NCBI RefSeq assembly: GCF_000420665.1
Contig: NZ_ATVJ01000001.1
Coordinates: forward strand, 2,179,588 to 2,243,587
Direction: 5' to 3'
DNA length: 64,000 nt
Source: Ponticaulis koreensis DSM 19734
GTDB lineage: Bacteria; Pseudomonadota; Alphaproteobacteria; Caulobacterales; Hyphomonadaceae
Positions 10,397-19,837 of the stretch are shown one piece after another. A program made the translations under genes and the position numbers. Position 1 is the stretch's first letter. Every line of letters begins with the position of its first letter. Below the pieces are notes generated by a model, which was given only the letters and a program-made list of their open reading frames with translations, made no database searches and was not told where the DNA came from.

Positions 10397-11614
10397 ATGA
10401 GCGAAGCAGCACCAGTCAGGCCGTTATCACGCCTTCAGAAATGGGTGATTGCGTTCGGGCTCCTCTCAATGGGAGTCGGCTTTACCATTAGTTTCGTCGT
10501 TGCGCCGCCACTTGCGCGGAGCGCTGGCCTGACCGAGCTTCAGGTCGCGGGCATGTTGACGCTGTCGTCTCTGCTGTTTGCTTTCATGACGCCCGTCTGG
10601 GGACGTATTTCCGGACGGATCGGCCGTAAGCGGGTCATGGTGTTCGCGCTGTTCATGACGGCGTTCAACAATATGATCTTTCTTTTTACGCTGGATGCCG
10701 CGATCCACGGTGTTTTCGTGGGGCTTCAGGCCTTCTTCGCGCTAGCCGCCGTACGAACCGCATTTGGTCTGTTGTCTTCAGGCCTTCAGCCGGCGGCCTT
10801 CGCGGCAATGACAGACGCCACGACGGCGCATGACCGAGCTGCCGGTCTTGGATTTCTCGGCGCAGCGATGAGCGTAGGTTCGATACTTGGGCCCGCGGCA
10901 GCAGCTGTACTTGCCCGTTTCGGTGCATTGGCACCGCTATGGGGCTCGGTCGCATTTTCTTTGATGTGTAGCGTTATCTTCCTTTTTGTCCTGCCGAAAG
11001 AAGAAGCTGATTCTACGCGTCAGCGCCCGAAGCCATTATCCCTGATGGACCCGCGCGTGCGCCCATTTATCATTTTCTTGATTTCCTATTTTATGGCGGT
11101 CGCCTGTGTTCAGCAAACGATCGCTTGGTTCGTGTCTGACCGTTTCGGATATCAGGGAGCAGAGGCCGTCGAGTTTGGTGGTCTGGTGTTTGCCGTAATG
11201 GCGGTGTGCATGGTGCTCGTGCAGACTTTCTACGTAGATCGTTTCAAGCCGGACCCGCGCTTTATGCTGCCGGTAGGGCTGGCTCTGGTTGCCACAGGAT
11301 ATGCCACTGCGATTATCCATACCCCGTTCATTTTCCTTTGCGTGTCGTTTGCTGTCATGGGTAGCGGTGCAGCGTTGATCGTACCGGCGCTCAATGCGCT
11401 GGGGACGCTGGCTGTTGAGCCTAAAGATCAGGGGGCGGCGGGTGCGCTCATGGCTGCTGCGCCGCCTGCGGGCTTTGTTGTAGGGCCGCTCATCGGTGCG
11501 GGCCTTTATATGATCCACAATGATCTGCCGCTGACAGTCAGTGCTACGGCTATGGTCTGTCTTCTGATCGCAGCTCTGGTGTTCGTGAAACGCCCCAAAA
11601 CCATCCGCCAATAG
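10397..11614 (+). CDS. MFS transporter, drug-efflux type
   Basis: A 405-residue major facilitator with about 12 hydrophobic segments in two halves. The loop after the second helix reads GRISGRIGRKRVM, the MFS motif A, and GPAAAAVLARFG is compatible with the antiporter-type motif C region. This pattern suggests a proton-driven efflux transporter in the inner membrane. The substrate cannot be read from the sequence. It starts 67 bases after the aspS terminator and is followed by an FAD monooxygenase 57 bases downstream in the same direction, possibly one transcript. Confidence 0.85.
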   Translation: MSEAAPVRPLSRLQKWVIAFGLLSMGVGFTISFVVAPPLARSAGLTELQVAGMLTLSSLLFAFMTPVWGRISGRIGRKRVMVFALFMTAFNNMIFLFTLDAAIHGVFVGLQAFFALAAVRTAFGLLSSGLQPAAFAAMTDATTAHDRAAGLGFLGAAMSVGSILGPAAAAVLARFGALAPLWGSVAFSLMCSVIFLFVLPKEEADSTRQRPKPLSLMDPRVRPFIIFLISYFMAVACVQQTIAWFVSDRFGYQGAEAVEFGGLVFAVMAVCMVLVQTFYVDRFKPDPRFMLPVGLALVATGYATAIIHTPFIFLCVSFAVMGSGAALIVPALNALGTLAVEPKDQGAAGALMAAAPPAGFVVGPLIGAGLYMIHNDLPLTVSATAMVCLLIAALVFVKRPKTIRQ

Positions 11615-11671
11615 CTCAGGCAGGACAAAAAGCGCACTTGTCATTTATTAGCAGCAGGTCTTTGTGAGCTT

Positions 11672-12853
11672 ATGAAGATTCTGATCGCTGGCGGCGGTAT
11701 TGCCGGACTTACTGCTGCACTCTGTTTTGCTAAAGACGGGCATGATGTAACTGTGCTGGAGCAGGCCGCTGCATTCAGCGAGGTCGGAGCTGGCCTTCAA
11801 ATCGGCCCGAACGGGATGCGCGTCATGCAGGCGCTCGGTCTTGAGGCGGAACTGCGCCGAACTGCTTTTGAACCGGAACGCATTGAGATGCGCTTTGGCG
11901 AAAGCGGAAAAACGATTTTTACAATCCCTTTGAAGGATAAAGCAATTGACCGCTGGGGTGCACCCTATCTGCATATCCACCGGGCGGACCTGATTTCCAT
12001 CCTCGAAAGCGCTTGCGACACTGCGCCGAGCATTGAGGTCCGGTTCAACACGCAGCTTCAGTCAGTAGAGCAAACCCCCACGGGCGTCACGGCTCATCTA
12101 TCGGGTGGTGACGTAGACAATGCTGACCTGCTTGTTGGTGCAGATGGTATTCACTCAGTCGTGCAGGAACACATTGTCGGACCTTACGTGCCTCGCTTTA
12201 CAGGCTGCATTGCGTGGCGCGGCGTTGTGCCCGCCAGCAAGCTGACAGTGCATCCGCCACCACCTACAGCATGTGCCTGGGTCGGGCGAGGTAAACACGT
12301 CGTCACTTATTATCTGCGCGGTGGTGAGTTGGTGAACCTTGTCGGCGTGATCGAACGCGATGATTGGCGTGAAGAGGGCTGGTCGATCGAAGGCAAGAAG
12401 GACGAGCTGCGCGCTGAGTTTGAAGGTTGGGACCCGGTCATCGGCGATATCATCGAGCAGGGTGAGTCCTTTTTCCGCTGGGCGCTGTTCGACCGCCCAT
12501 CCCTTCGGCGCTGGGTTGACGGGCGCGTATGTGTGCTCGGAGATGCCGCCCACCCGATGCTACCATTCGTGGCTCAGGGCGCGGTGATGGCTATGGAAGA
12601 TGCCTGGATGCTGAAATTATGCCTCAAAGCCTCTCCCTCTGTCGTGGAGGCGCTGAAGACCTATCAGGCCCGTCGTCACGCGCGCGCAACCCATGTGCAG
12701 GCGCTATCGCGCCAGAATGCGACGACGTTCCATCATCGTAATCCGGTGAAACGTCTCATGACATACGGACCGATGTGGCTGGCCGGAAATATCCTTCCGG
12801 AGATCGTTCATCAGCGTATGGACTGGATTTACGGCTACGACGTCACTGAATGA
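11672..12853 (+). CDS. FAD-dependent monooxygenase, salicylate hydroxylase-like
   Basis: A 393-residue group A flavoprotein monooxygenase. It shows the N-terminal dinucleotide-binding GGGIAGLTAA fold, the DG motif as LLVGADGIHSVV near residue 155, and the GD motif CVLGDAAHPMLPF near residue 290. Overall it resembles salicylate 1-monooxygenase and 3-hydroxybenzoate 6-hydroxylase-like enzymes, which hydroxylate aromatic acids using NAD(P)H. The actual substrate is unknown. Neighbouring MFS and acyl-CoA synthetase genes would fit a small aromatic or lipid catabolic set, but no ring-cleavage enzyme is adjacent. Confidence 0.85.
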   Translation: MKILIAGGGIAGLTAALCFAKDGHDVTVLEQAAAFSEVGAGLQIGPNGMRVMQALGLEAELRRTAFEPERIEMRFGESGKTIFTIPLKDKAIDRWGAPYLHIHRADLISILESACDTAPSIEVRFNTQLQSVEQTPTGVTAHLSGGDVDNADLLVGADGIHSVVQEHIVGPYVPRFTGCIAWRGVVPASKLTVHPPPPTACAWVGRGKHVVTYYLRGGELVNLVGVIERDDWREEGWSIEGKKDELRAEFEGWDPVIGDIIEQGESFFRWALFDRPSLRRWVDGRVCVLGDAAHPMLPFVAQGAVMAMEDAWMLKLCLKASPSVVEALKTYQARRHARATHVQALSRQNATTFHHRNPVKRLMTYGPMWLAGNILPEIVHQRMDWIYGYDVTE

Positions 12854-12968
12854 TACTTCTGCAGAATATTCATTTGGAACCAGTGGAATGATCTGATAGC
12901 CCACTATACCATGACTATAGGTAATAATCCGGGATAACCTGGAAGAGTGTCATGGGGAGACAGGTCAA

Positions 12969-14690
12969 ATGACAACAGTTTCAGCCTTTCCGGCAAAGAG
13001 CCTTGCAGAGATCCGCGAAATTCTTTGTGCGCCTGGACAGCGCTTTGAGATGGAAACCGTCGACGTAAACGGCGTGCCGACTCGCGACTGGAAAAACGGC
13101 GCACATACACTGCGTGAACTCGCAATGCAGGGCCGAACACACGGCGATCACCTTTTCACAATCTATGAGGACGAACGCGTCTCGTTTGACTCATGGTTCC
13201 GCGCAACATCTGCGTTCGCGCGTAAGCTACAAGAACTTGGCATCAAGAAAGGTGACCGCGTTGCGCTCGCTATGCGAAACCTGCCGGAATGGCCGGTCGC
13301 ATATTTTGCAGCTGTTTCCATCGGCGCGATCATCGTTCCGCTGAATGCGTGGTGGACAGGTGCAGAGCTTGCCTTCGGTATCGAAAACTCTGGCTCTAAA
13401 GTACTGGTCTGCGACCATGAACGCCTCGACCGTCTTTCGGGTGACCTCGACAAGGTGACCACGCTGGAAGCAATGATTGTATCGCGCGCGCCTGAAGCGT
13501 CTGACGATTACATTCAGCTTGAAAGCGTGATTGGCGCTCCGTCGAGCTGGAACACGCTTCCGGATCAGGACCTTCCTGACGTAGTGGTGAAACCTGAAGA
13601 CCGAGCGACGATCTTCTATACGTCCGGCACAACCGGTCAGCCAAAAGGTGCGGTTGGTACGCATCGTAATGCGACTACTAACGTGTTTTCTACCGGGTAT
13701 GCGACGGCACGCGGCGCTCTGCGCCGGGGGGAAGCGCCGCCAGAGCCGGAACAGAAAGTTGGTCTGCTGGTCATTCCGCTTTTCCACGTGACGGCAGCGA
13801 ATGCACGCATGATGGGTTCCATCTTTGCCGGCCACACGTTGGTCTTCATGTACAAATGGGACACGGTAAAAGCGTTCGAAATTATCGAGCGTGAGAAGGT
13901 TCAGTCTACCGGCGGTGTGCCGACAATCGCATGGCAGCTGATCGAGCATCCGGACCGTGAAAAGTACGATCTGTCATCTCTCGAATCGATTGGTTATGGC
14001 GGTGCGCCGTCAGCGCCGGAACTCGTCCGCAAGATTCGCGAAGTCTTTGGCGCAGAGCCGGGCAATGGATGGGGTATGACGGAAACGTCTGCGACTGTGA
14101 CAGTGCACGGCGCGGAAGACTATGAAGCGCGTCCTGAAAGCTGTGGCCCACCGGTTGCGACAGCCGACCTTAAGATTATGAGTCCGGATGGCTCCAAAGA
14201 ACTTCCAGTTGGTGAAGTCGGTGAGCTTTGGGCACGCGGACCTATGGTTGTTCAGGAATACTGGCAGCGCCCTGAGGCAACGGAAGAAACATTCGTTGAT
14301 GGCTGGGTGAAAACTGGCGACCTTGCTCGTCTCGATGAGGAAGGCTTCTGCTTCATTGTCGACCGTGCAAAAGACATTATCATTCGTGGTGGTGAGAACA
14401 TTTATTCATCTGAGGTCGAGAATGTTCTCTATGACCATCCGGCGGTTACCGATGCGGCGCTGATTGGTATTCCGCACCGTACTCTCGGTGAAGAACCTGC
14501 AGCAGTCGTCCACCTTGCGCCGGGTATGAGCGCAACCGAAGACGAGCTGAAGCAATGGGTCATGGAACGCCTTGCCAAGTTTAAGGCGCCTGTGAAGATC
14601 GTGTTCTGCGAAGACACGCTGCCGCGTAATGCGAACGGCAAGATCCTGAAAAAGGATCTGAAATCGCTCTTCGAAACAGCTGAAGCCTAG
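12969..14690 (+). CDS. Class I adenylate-forming acyl-CoA synthetase/ligase
   Basis: A 573-residue ANL-superfamily enzyme that activates a carboxylic acid to its acyl-CoA through an acyl-AMP. It shows the P-loop-like YTSGTTGQPKG, the A5-type GWGMTETSA, the hinge region KTGDLARLDEEG and the C-terminal catalytic Lys in PRNANGKILKKDL. Sequence style is that of medium or long chain fatty acyl-CoA or carnitine-CoA ligases, but substrate assignment needs more than motifs. It ends three bases before the convergent ROK kinase gene. Confidence 0.9.
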   Translation: MTTVSAFPAKSLAEIREILCAPGQRFEMETVDVNGVPTRDWKNGAHTLRELAMQGRTHGDHLFTIYEDERVSFDSWFRATSAFARKLQELGIKKGDRVALAMRNLPEWPVAYFAAVSIGAIIVPLNAWWTGAELAFGIENSGSKVLVCDHERLDRLSGDLDKVTTLEAMIVSRAPEASDDYIQLESVIGAPSSWNTLPDQDLPDVVVKPEDRATIFYTSGTTGQPKGAVGTHRNATTNVFSTGYATARGALRRGEAPPEPEQKVGLLVIPLFHVTAANARMMGSIFAGHTLVFMYKWDTVKAFEIIEREKVQSTGGVPTIAWQLIEHPDREKYDLSSLESIGYGGAPSAPELVRKIREVFGAEPGNGWGMTETSATVTVHGAEDYEARPESCGPPVATADLKIMSPDGSKELPVGEVGELWARGPMVVQEYWQRPEATEETFVDGWVKTGDLARLDEEGFCFIVDRAKDIIIRGGENIYSSEVENVLYDHPAVTDAALIGIPHRTLGEEPAAVVHLAPGMSATEDELKQWVMERLAKFKAPVKIVFCEDTLPRNANGKILKKDLKSLFETAEA

Positions 14691-14693
14691 CGC

Positions 14694-15584
14694 CTACTCG
14701 TCTGCGTTACATGCGCGGGCGAGGGCTAACGCCCCAATGATACCTGACTTGTCACCAAGCTTCGGCTTGGTGACATAGTTTTGAAGGCCAGCATCCAGAG
14801 CGGCATGCTTCATATATCCGCCAAGATGTCGTTCGGCTTTGGCGCGAATACGTTCGATGAGGCCTTCGGTTTTCATAACGCCGCCGCCGAGCACAATGCT
14901 GTGCGGCGCATGCGTAAGCGTAATGGAGTGGACGAGCTGGCCCAGATAATCGGCCTCAATATCGTGCGCAGGATGATCGGAGTTGAGGTCTGATAACGGC
15001 TGTCCCCAACGAGCTTCGATTGCCGGACCCGCGGCGAGCCCTTCCAAACAGTCACCATGCGAAGGGCATAGGCCTTCGAATGTGTCGCTTTCAGCCCTTC
15101 GAGGCAGAATATGACCCATCTCGTAATGAGAGAAGCCTGAGAGGGGCTTTCCAGCCTTAACGAGGCCAACACCAATACCTGTGCCGACCGTAACATAGGC
15201 GAGGGTCTCAGCGCTCTTGCCCGCGCCGTAAATCTGTTCTGCGAGCGCGGCGCCATTCACGTCTGTATCGATAATGACGGGCACGCCGACTTGCGAGAGC
15301 CGATCCTGATATGAAACGCCGCGCCATGCCAGCTTGGGTGTCTCAAATATTTCGCCATAGTTCGAAGCGGCCGGATCAACGCCAACAGGGCCGAAGCTTG
15401 CAACGCCAATTGCCGTCAGATCTGAGGCGTGTTCGCTTTGGGCCCTCTCAAAGAAGTTGATGATTGAAGCGAAGGTCTCGTCAGGCTCTGTAGTTGGAAT
15501 GGTCGCTTGAGCACTGATCGAGAGATCATCGTCTGCGACTGCAACGACGCATTTTGTTCCACCCGCTTCAATTCCGCCCAGCAT
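14694..15584 (-). CDS. ROK family sugar kinase, fructokinase-like
   Basis: A 296-residue ATP-dependent hexose kinase. It begins with GGIEAGGTKCVVAV, the phosphate-1 motif DxGGTK-type of ROK proteins, and has GTGIGVGLV near residue 130. The zinc-binding CPSHGDCLEG segment follows near residue 165. This layout matches Mak/GmuE-type fructokinases rather than ROK repressors, as there is no N-terminal DNA-binding domain. I chose ATG 15584 because it follows AAGGGA by six bases. The SDR gene ends 10 bases upstream, so the two are probably one operon. Confidence 0.85.
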   Translation of the reverse strand: MLGGIEAGGTKCVVAVADDDLSISAQATIPTTEPDETFASIINFFERAQSEHASDLTAIGVASFGPVGVDPAASNYGEIFETPKLAWRGVSYQDRLSQVGVPVIIDTDVNGAALAEQIYGAGKSAETLAYVTVGTGIGVGLVKAGKPLSGFSHYEMGHILPRRAESDTFEGLCPSHGDCLEGLAAGPAIEARWGQPLSDLNSDHPAHDIEADYLGQLVHSITLTHAPHSIVLGGGVMKTEGLIERIRAKAERHLGGYMKHAALDAGLQNYVTKPKLGDKSGIIGALALARACNADE

Positions 15585-15594
15585 TGTCTGTCCC

Positions 15595-16374
15595 TTAGAG
15601 CGGGGAGAGCGTGTGACCGCCATCCACCGTGATGGTGGTGCCGGTCATATAGGACGCGGCGTCGGAAGCGAGTAGAACCAGCGCACCATCCAGTTCCTGA
15701 TAGTCACCGAAGCGGCGCATCGGAATGCGTTTGGCCATACGCGCACCTGCTTCGCTTTCCAGATAGTCTGCGTTGATGTCTGTCTTGTAGTATCCCGGTG
15801 CAATCGCGTTGACGCGGATACGGTGACGAGCAGCTTCGACCGCCATGTTTCTGGTCATATGGTCCACGGCAGCTTTTGAGGTCGAATAGGCTACGTTCAT
15901 CATGGCCGGCTTTTGCGCTGTGATGGATGCTATGTTGACGATAGAACCGGGCTGGCCCGCCGCAATCAGCGCATTAGTTGCCGCTTTGGCCACGCGCCAG
16001 ACGCCATTGAGGTTTGTCTCGATGACGGATTGCCATTCTTCTTCAGGGGTTTCATGGAACCAGCTCGCCTGACCAATCCCGGAATTGTTGACGATAATAT
16101 CGGCAGGCCGCCCAAACTCTGCAGCAATTGCCGCAAAGGCGTCATTTACTGATTGCGGAGATGTTACATCCATCGCGACACTGAACGCTTTGTGGCCTCG
16201 TTCTATCAGAGATAATTCAAATGCCTGAAGACGATCCAGGCGCCGAGCGGCCAGAATGACAGTTGCGCCAGCATCGGAAAGTGTTTGCGCGAAATGTGCG
16301 CCGAGGCCTCCGGAAGCGCCGGTCACCAACGCAAGCTTGCCGGAAAGGTTTAGTCTGTCTGCAAGTTTTGTCAT
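15595..16374 (-). CDS. SDR family oxidoreductase
   Basis: A classical short-chain dehydrogenase/reductase of 259 residues. The cofactor motif TGASGGLG lies at about residues 19-26, NNSG near 95, and the catalytic Tyr and Lys are in YSTSKAAVDH near 165. The C-terminus ends with MTGTTITVDGGHTL, usual for FabG-like enzymes. An Arg right after the second beta strand (AARRLDRL) hints at NADP(H) preference. The substrate is unknown. It lies directly upstream of the ROK kinase on the same strand. Confidence 0.88.
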   Translation of the reverse strand: MTKLADRLNLSGKLALVTGASGGLGAHFAQTLSDAGATVILAARRLDRLQAFELSLIERGHKAFSVAMDVTSPQSVNDAFAAIAAEFGRPADIIVNNSGIGQASWFHETPEEEWQSVIETNLNGVWRVAKAATNALIAAGQPGSIVNIASITAQKPAMMNVAYSTSKAAVDHMTRNMAVEAARHRIRVNAIAPGYYKTDINADYLESEAGARMAKRIPMRRFGDYQELDGALVLLASDAASYMTGTTITVDGGHTLSPL

Positions 16375-16443
16375 GTGTCGCTCTCTGTCATCTGTGCGAT
16401 ACAGATGACAGAGCTTGGCGACTTAATCCACACTCACGTGGCG

Positions 16444-17724
16444 TTAATTAGAAACGGCTGTTTCCAGGTTGTTGGATAGGCTCAAAAGACGTGCCTCTGC
16501 GATCTTGAGGCTGGTTTCAGCCTGAATGCGGGCGATCTGTGCATCACGGAACGCGTTCTCGGCATCCAGAGCGTCAACCAGCGTACGAAGACCTGCTTCG
16601 TGTTCACGCAATGCGCCTTCCGCTGCAAGGCGTGCTGCAGCTTCGGCGCGGCTTGCGGCTGACACGGCAAGGCGTCGGGCCTGAATGTCGCCCCAGAGGC
16701 CGCTCACGGCTTCCTGGAGCATAAGTTCTGCGTTACGTACGTCAGCTGTCGCCTGAGAACGGGCTGCCAGTGCTTCGCGTTCGCTCGCCTGACGCACGCC
16801 ATTTGTGAAAAGCGGCATTTCGACGGTTACGAAGGCGCCTACGTCGCTGATAGGATCTTCAAAGAAGAAGAACATATCTTCGCCATGGGTAGCGCGGGCA
16901 CGAAGAGAAATACTCGGGCCAAATCGTGCACGCGCTTCTTCCAGACGTGAGCCTGCGACGCTCTGCATGGAACGCGCTGCTTCAAGATCGGAATTTTGGA
17001 TGAGAACGCGGTTGAGCACTTCATCAAAGGTCGTAAACCCGGTCTCGGACAGAGAGAACTCGCCCACCGGATTAGCATCCGCAACACCGGTAAGACGCGA
17101 CAACCGTGCCGTGGCGGCAGAGAGCTGGGCGCGGGTAGCTTCAAGCTGGGCCTGAGACGAGGCGAGGCGGGCTTCTGTGATCGCAACGTCTGTCCGGGTG
17201 AGCTGTCCCTGATCAAAGCGTGCCTGCGTTTCCTGAAGGCGCATGTCGAAGGTTTCGACGCGCGCTTCGGCGACGTTCAGAACCTGCTCGGCCAGCCACG
17301 CCTGAGCGAAAGCTTCGAAGGTTTGCAGAATGGTCTTTTCGCGCTGGCCGGTAAGTTGGTTGCGTGCGGCGTCATATTGAAAATCGGCAGCATTCACGGC
17401 CGCCGCGTTGGCGCCGGACGAAAATACATTCCATTCGGCCTGAAGACCGACGGAGCGCGGGATTTGCGTAATGCTGTCAGCGGTGAAATCTGTTTCCAAC
17501 GCGCCGACTTCTGCACGAATGCCGGCTTGTGGGCCAAGCCCAGCGCGCGCCATGTCGCTGCCCGCTGTCGCTCGGGTCAGGCCTGCCTCGGCGCGTTCAA
17601 TGCTCGGATCGTTCAGAAGCGCTCGAGAGATCGCTTCTTCCAGCGTTACCGGAGACGCCGCTGCTGTAGACGAAAGTAGGGCGGCCAGAAGACCAGCCAG
17701 CCCCAGTCGGGAGGATTTCATCAT
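16444..17724 (-). CDS. TolC-family outer membrane efflux protein
   Basis: An outer-membrane channel of the TolC/OEP family, about 427 residues with a signal peptide (MMKSSRLGLAG...AAAS). Two repeated OEP halves are visible, each with long heptad-rich helices such as QLTRTDVAITEARLASSQAQLEAT and RAEAAARLAAEGALREHEAG. Its start overlaps the stop of the DUF2892 gene (ATGATG). It lies at the end of the sulfide:quinone oxidoreductase operon and most likely provides the outer-membrane channel for the RND adaptor and permease encoded on the other arm of the same locus. Confidence 0.88.
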   Translation of the reverse strand: MMKSSRLGLAGLLAALLSSTAAASPVTLEEAISRALLNDPSIERAEAGLTRATAGSDMARAGLGPQAGIRAEVGALETDFTADSITQIPRSVGLQAEWNVFSSGANAAAVNAADFQYDAARNQLTGQREKTILQTFEAFAQAWLAEQVLNVAEARVETFDMRLQETQARFDQGQLTRTDVAITEARLASSQAQLEATRAQLSAATARLSRLTGVADANPVGEFSLSETGFTTFDEVLNRVLIQNSDLEAARSMQSVAGSRLEEARARFGPSISLRARATHGEDMFFFFEDPISDVGAFVTVEMPLFTNGVRQASEREALAARSQATADVRNAELMLQEAVSGLWGDIQARRLAVSAASRAEAAARLAAEGALREHEAGLRTLVDALDAENAFRDAQIARIQAETSLKIAEARLLSLSNNLETAVSN

Positions 17725-17924
17725 TTGAAAGCGCAGCCTGATTTCACACCGAGAGCTTTGAAGATCATGGCAGCCGGGCAAAAGCCGGTGAAGGCTGCCT
17801 GGAACATGTTGAGGCCCGCAAAGGCTGTCAGCAGGAACCAGTATGGAGATACGTAATAGCCAAGCGCGAGGCTTGCGAGGATTACGACACCGGCAAAGGC
17901 GAAAATTGCACGATCAAGATTCAT
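17721..17924 (-). CDS. DUF2892 inner-membrane protein (YgaP C-terminal-like)
   Basis: A 67-residue protein with two transmembrane helices, containing ALGYYVSPYWFLLTAFAGLN and GFCPAAMIFKALG. This is the DUF2892 family, which in YgaP is fused to a rhodanese domain. The family is typical of sulfide and persulfide handling loci. The FCP motif places a Cys at the end of helix 2, and a second Cys is near the C-terminus (SGCAFK). I chose ATG 17924, preceded by AAGAGTAG. Here the rhodanese is a separate gene on the divergent arm. Confidence 0.85.
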   Translation of the reverse strand: MNLDRAIFAFAGVVILASLALGYYVSPYWFLLTAFAGLNMFQAAFTGFCPAAMIFKALGVKSGCAFK

Positions 17925-17944
17925 GACGTCTACTCTTTTAGTAA

Positions 17945-18400
17945 TCAGCCCTGTGGGATGCCGAGGATTTGCCCCGCCCACGACATGAGCTGTGGTTTCT
18001 GCATGGCACCAGACTGGATGCCAGCCTGTTTGCCGTCTTTGAAAGCGATGAGGGTCGGGATGCCGCGAATATTGAAGCGACCGGCAGCCTGCTGGTTCTC
18101 ATCGGTGTTGAGTTTAAAAAAGCGTACCTGATCGCCCAGCGCCTCGGCGGTCTGGGCATAGGATGGCGCCATCATGCGACACGGGCCACACCATGGTGCC
18201 CAAAGATCAAGGACATACATCCCTGTGTCCTTTGCCATCAGTTTGGACAAGGTGGCACCGTCAATGTCACGTGGCTTTTTTGTAGCGAGCGTGACGCCGC
18301 ATGTGCCGCATTTGCCCTGAGAAAGTGCCTTTCCAGCCGGTACACGGTTCAGCTGTCCGCACTCTGTGCAAACGAGAGTATGTGAAGTGGCTGTCGTCAT
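17945..18400 (-). CDS. trxC: Thioredoxin 2 (TrxC-type)
   Basis: A 151-residue thioredoxin with an N-terminal zinc-ribbon of two Cys pairs (CTECG and CGTCG), then the thioredoxin fold with the WCGPC active site near residue 70. The cis-Pro loop is GIPTLIAF. Thioredoxin 2 reduces disulfides and can release sulfane sulfur from persulfides. Its place between SQR and the DUF2892 gene suggests it handles per- or polysulfide products of SQR. Spacing to the upstream gene is 23 bases. Confidence 0.93.
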   Translation of the reverse strand: MTTATSHTLVCTECGQLNRVPAGKALSQGKCGTCGVTLATKKPRDIDGATLSKLMAKDTGMYVLDLWAPWCGPCRMMAPSYAQTAEALGDQVRFFKLNTDENQQAAGRFNIRGIPTLIAFKDGKQAGIQSGAMQKPQLMSWAGQILGIPQG

Positions 18401-18423
18401 GGTCGGAAAGGCCTCCTTTCGGC

Positions 18424-19695
18424 CTATTTGAGCTTGTGAGTTTTCAGAATGCTGAGCGCGGCATTCTCGTAGAAGGTTTCAGACTTGCCTGATTTGATCT
18501 TCTTCAGGAAGTATTTCTCGAAGGCGATCTTGGCAGTGTGGACCCATCCGCCAGACATAGACCAGTTGACGTTTCGCGGAGGAATTTGAGGCTGCGCAAC
18601 GAATGCCACGCCGCCATCGCCAAAGTCTGCGATACAGATCGCATTCCATGTAGCCTCATGCGTCGGCTCTTTGCCGCGCAGAATTTCACCAAGGTTTTCA
18701 GCTGTTGCTGTGACCATAGACTCAATCATGAAGCCAGTTTTCGGAACGCCGACAGGAACCGGTGTCTGTTCGACTGGTGGGATGGCAATACAAACGCCAA
18801 TGCCGAAAATCTCCGGATATTTCGGGTTACGCTGGTGCTTATCCGTCAGGATGAAGCCGCGCGGATTGGACAGACCTTCAACATCGCGCACAGCAGGAAT
18901 ACCGCGGAAGGCCGGAAGCATCATGGAGAACTTCATTGGCAGCTCATGCTCTTTCTTGAGCGTGCCGTCTTCGTTCATTTCTTCCACGATCATCTTGTCT
19001 GCTTCGACGCGTTTGACTTTCGCATTGCAGATCCAGTTGATGTGACGCTCGCGCATCTCGCTTTCGAGAAGGCCTTTCGTGTCGCCGACGCCGCCGAGAC
19101 CAAGATGGCCAACATATGGTTCAGACGTCACGAACGTCATCGGCACTTTGTCGCGAACTTTACGCTTGCGCAGCTCGGTCTCGATGATCATCGCTGTTTC
19201 GTAGGCGGGGCCATAACAGGATGCGCCTTGAACGGCCCCTACAATGACCGGGCCTGGATCAGCGCATAGCTCTTCAAATGCAGCATACCCTGCGGTTGCG
19301 TGATCGATATGGCAGACCGACTGGGTGTGCCCGCCATGCGGGCCGAGGCCTTCGATCTCGTCGAACGCAAGCTCAGGGCCTGTCGAGATGACCAGATAAT
19401 CATAATTAACTGAAGAGCCATCTTCCATGCGAACGCATTTGGCTTCCGGATCAACTTTAGCAGCTTTACCGACGATAAAGTCGATCTTCTTCTTCTTCAT
19501 AGGTTTGACGAGGTCGACAACAATGTCTTTGCGCTCGCGCCAGCCGACGATGACCCAGGGGTTAGAAGGAACAAACTGGTAGAAGTCATATTCGTTGATC
19601 ACAACGACTTCATCTTCGCGGCGAGCCGCATTTCGAATCTCGTAAGCGGCGATAACGCCACCTAGTCCTGCACCTAAAACAACAATTTTGGCCAT
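18424..19695 (-). CDS. sqr: Sulfide:quinone oxidoreductase (FAD/NAD(P)-disulfide family)
   Basis: A 423-residue flavoprotein that oxidises sulfide and passes electrons to quinone at the inner membrane. N-terminal dinucleotide fold VVLGAGLGGVIAAYEI is followed by candidate redox cysteines in SVCHID (about residue 128) and GASCYGPAYE (about 160), and GIGVCIAIPP near 320 where FAD-proximal residues lie. The C-terminal helices with basic residues (KYFLKKIKSGK) fit a membrane-bound surface. It is the first gene of its operon, facing a shared regulatory region with the rhodanese-RND-ArsR operon. A flavocytochrome c sulfide dehydrogenase-like activity is the alternative. Confidence 0.85.
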   Translation of the reverse strand: MAKIVVLGAGLGGVIAAYEIRNAARREDEVVVINEYDFYQFVPSNPWVIVGWRERKDIVVDLVKPMKKKKIDFIVGKAAKVDPEAKCVRMEDGSSVNYDYLVISTGPELAFDEIEGLGPHGGHTQSVCHIDHATAGYAAFEELCADPGPVIVGAVQGASCYGPAYETAMIIETELRKRKVRDKVPMTFVTSEPYVGHLGLGGVGDTKGLLESEMRERHINWICNAKVKRVEADKMIVEEMNEDGTLKKEHELPMKFSMMLPAFRGIPAVRDVEGLSNPRGFILTDKHQRNPKYPEIFGIGVCIAIPPVEQTPVPVGVPKTGFMIESMVTATAENLGEILRGKEPTHEATWNAICIADFGDGGVAFVAQPQIPPRNVNWSMSGGWVHTAKIAFEKYFLKKIKSGKSETFYENAALSILKTHKLK

Positions 19696-19837
19696 CTCAG
19701 CCTCCCAAAAATTATGTTTGCATTATTTATAAAATCATAATATTAGAAAGTGTGCAATATGTCGCATATAAGATTATGCTAAACTGAGGCAGATAAGGGT
19801 GTAATTACCGAATGGTGCCTCAGAAAATGGGAGTTAG
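19696..19837. promoter_or_regulatory. Divergent, AT-rich control region of the sulfide locus
   Basis: This 142-base stretch lies between the oppositely directed sqr and rhodanese genes and is much richer in A/T than its surroundings. It contains ATTATG at 19710-19715 and its complement CATAAT at 19735-19740, plus further imperfect dyads around 19741-19780. BigR/SqrR repressors bind AT-rich dyads overlapping promoters, and such a repressor is encoded at the end of the right arm. The operator assignment is an inference. Confidence 0.5.
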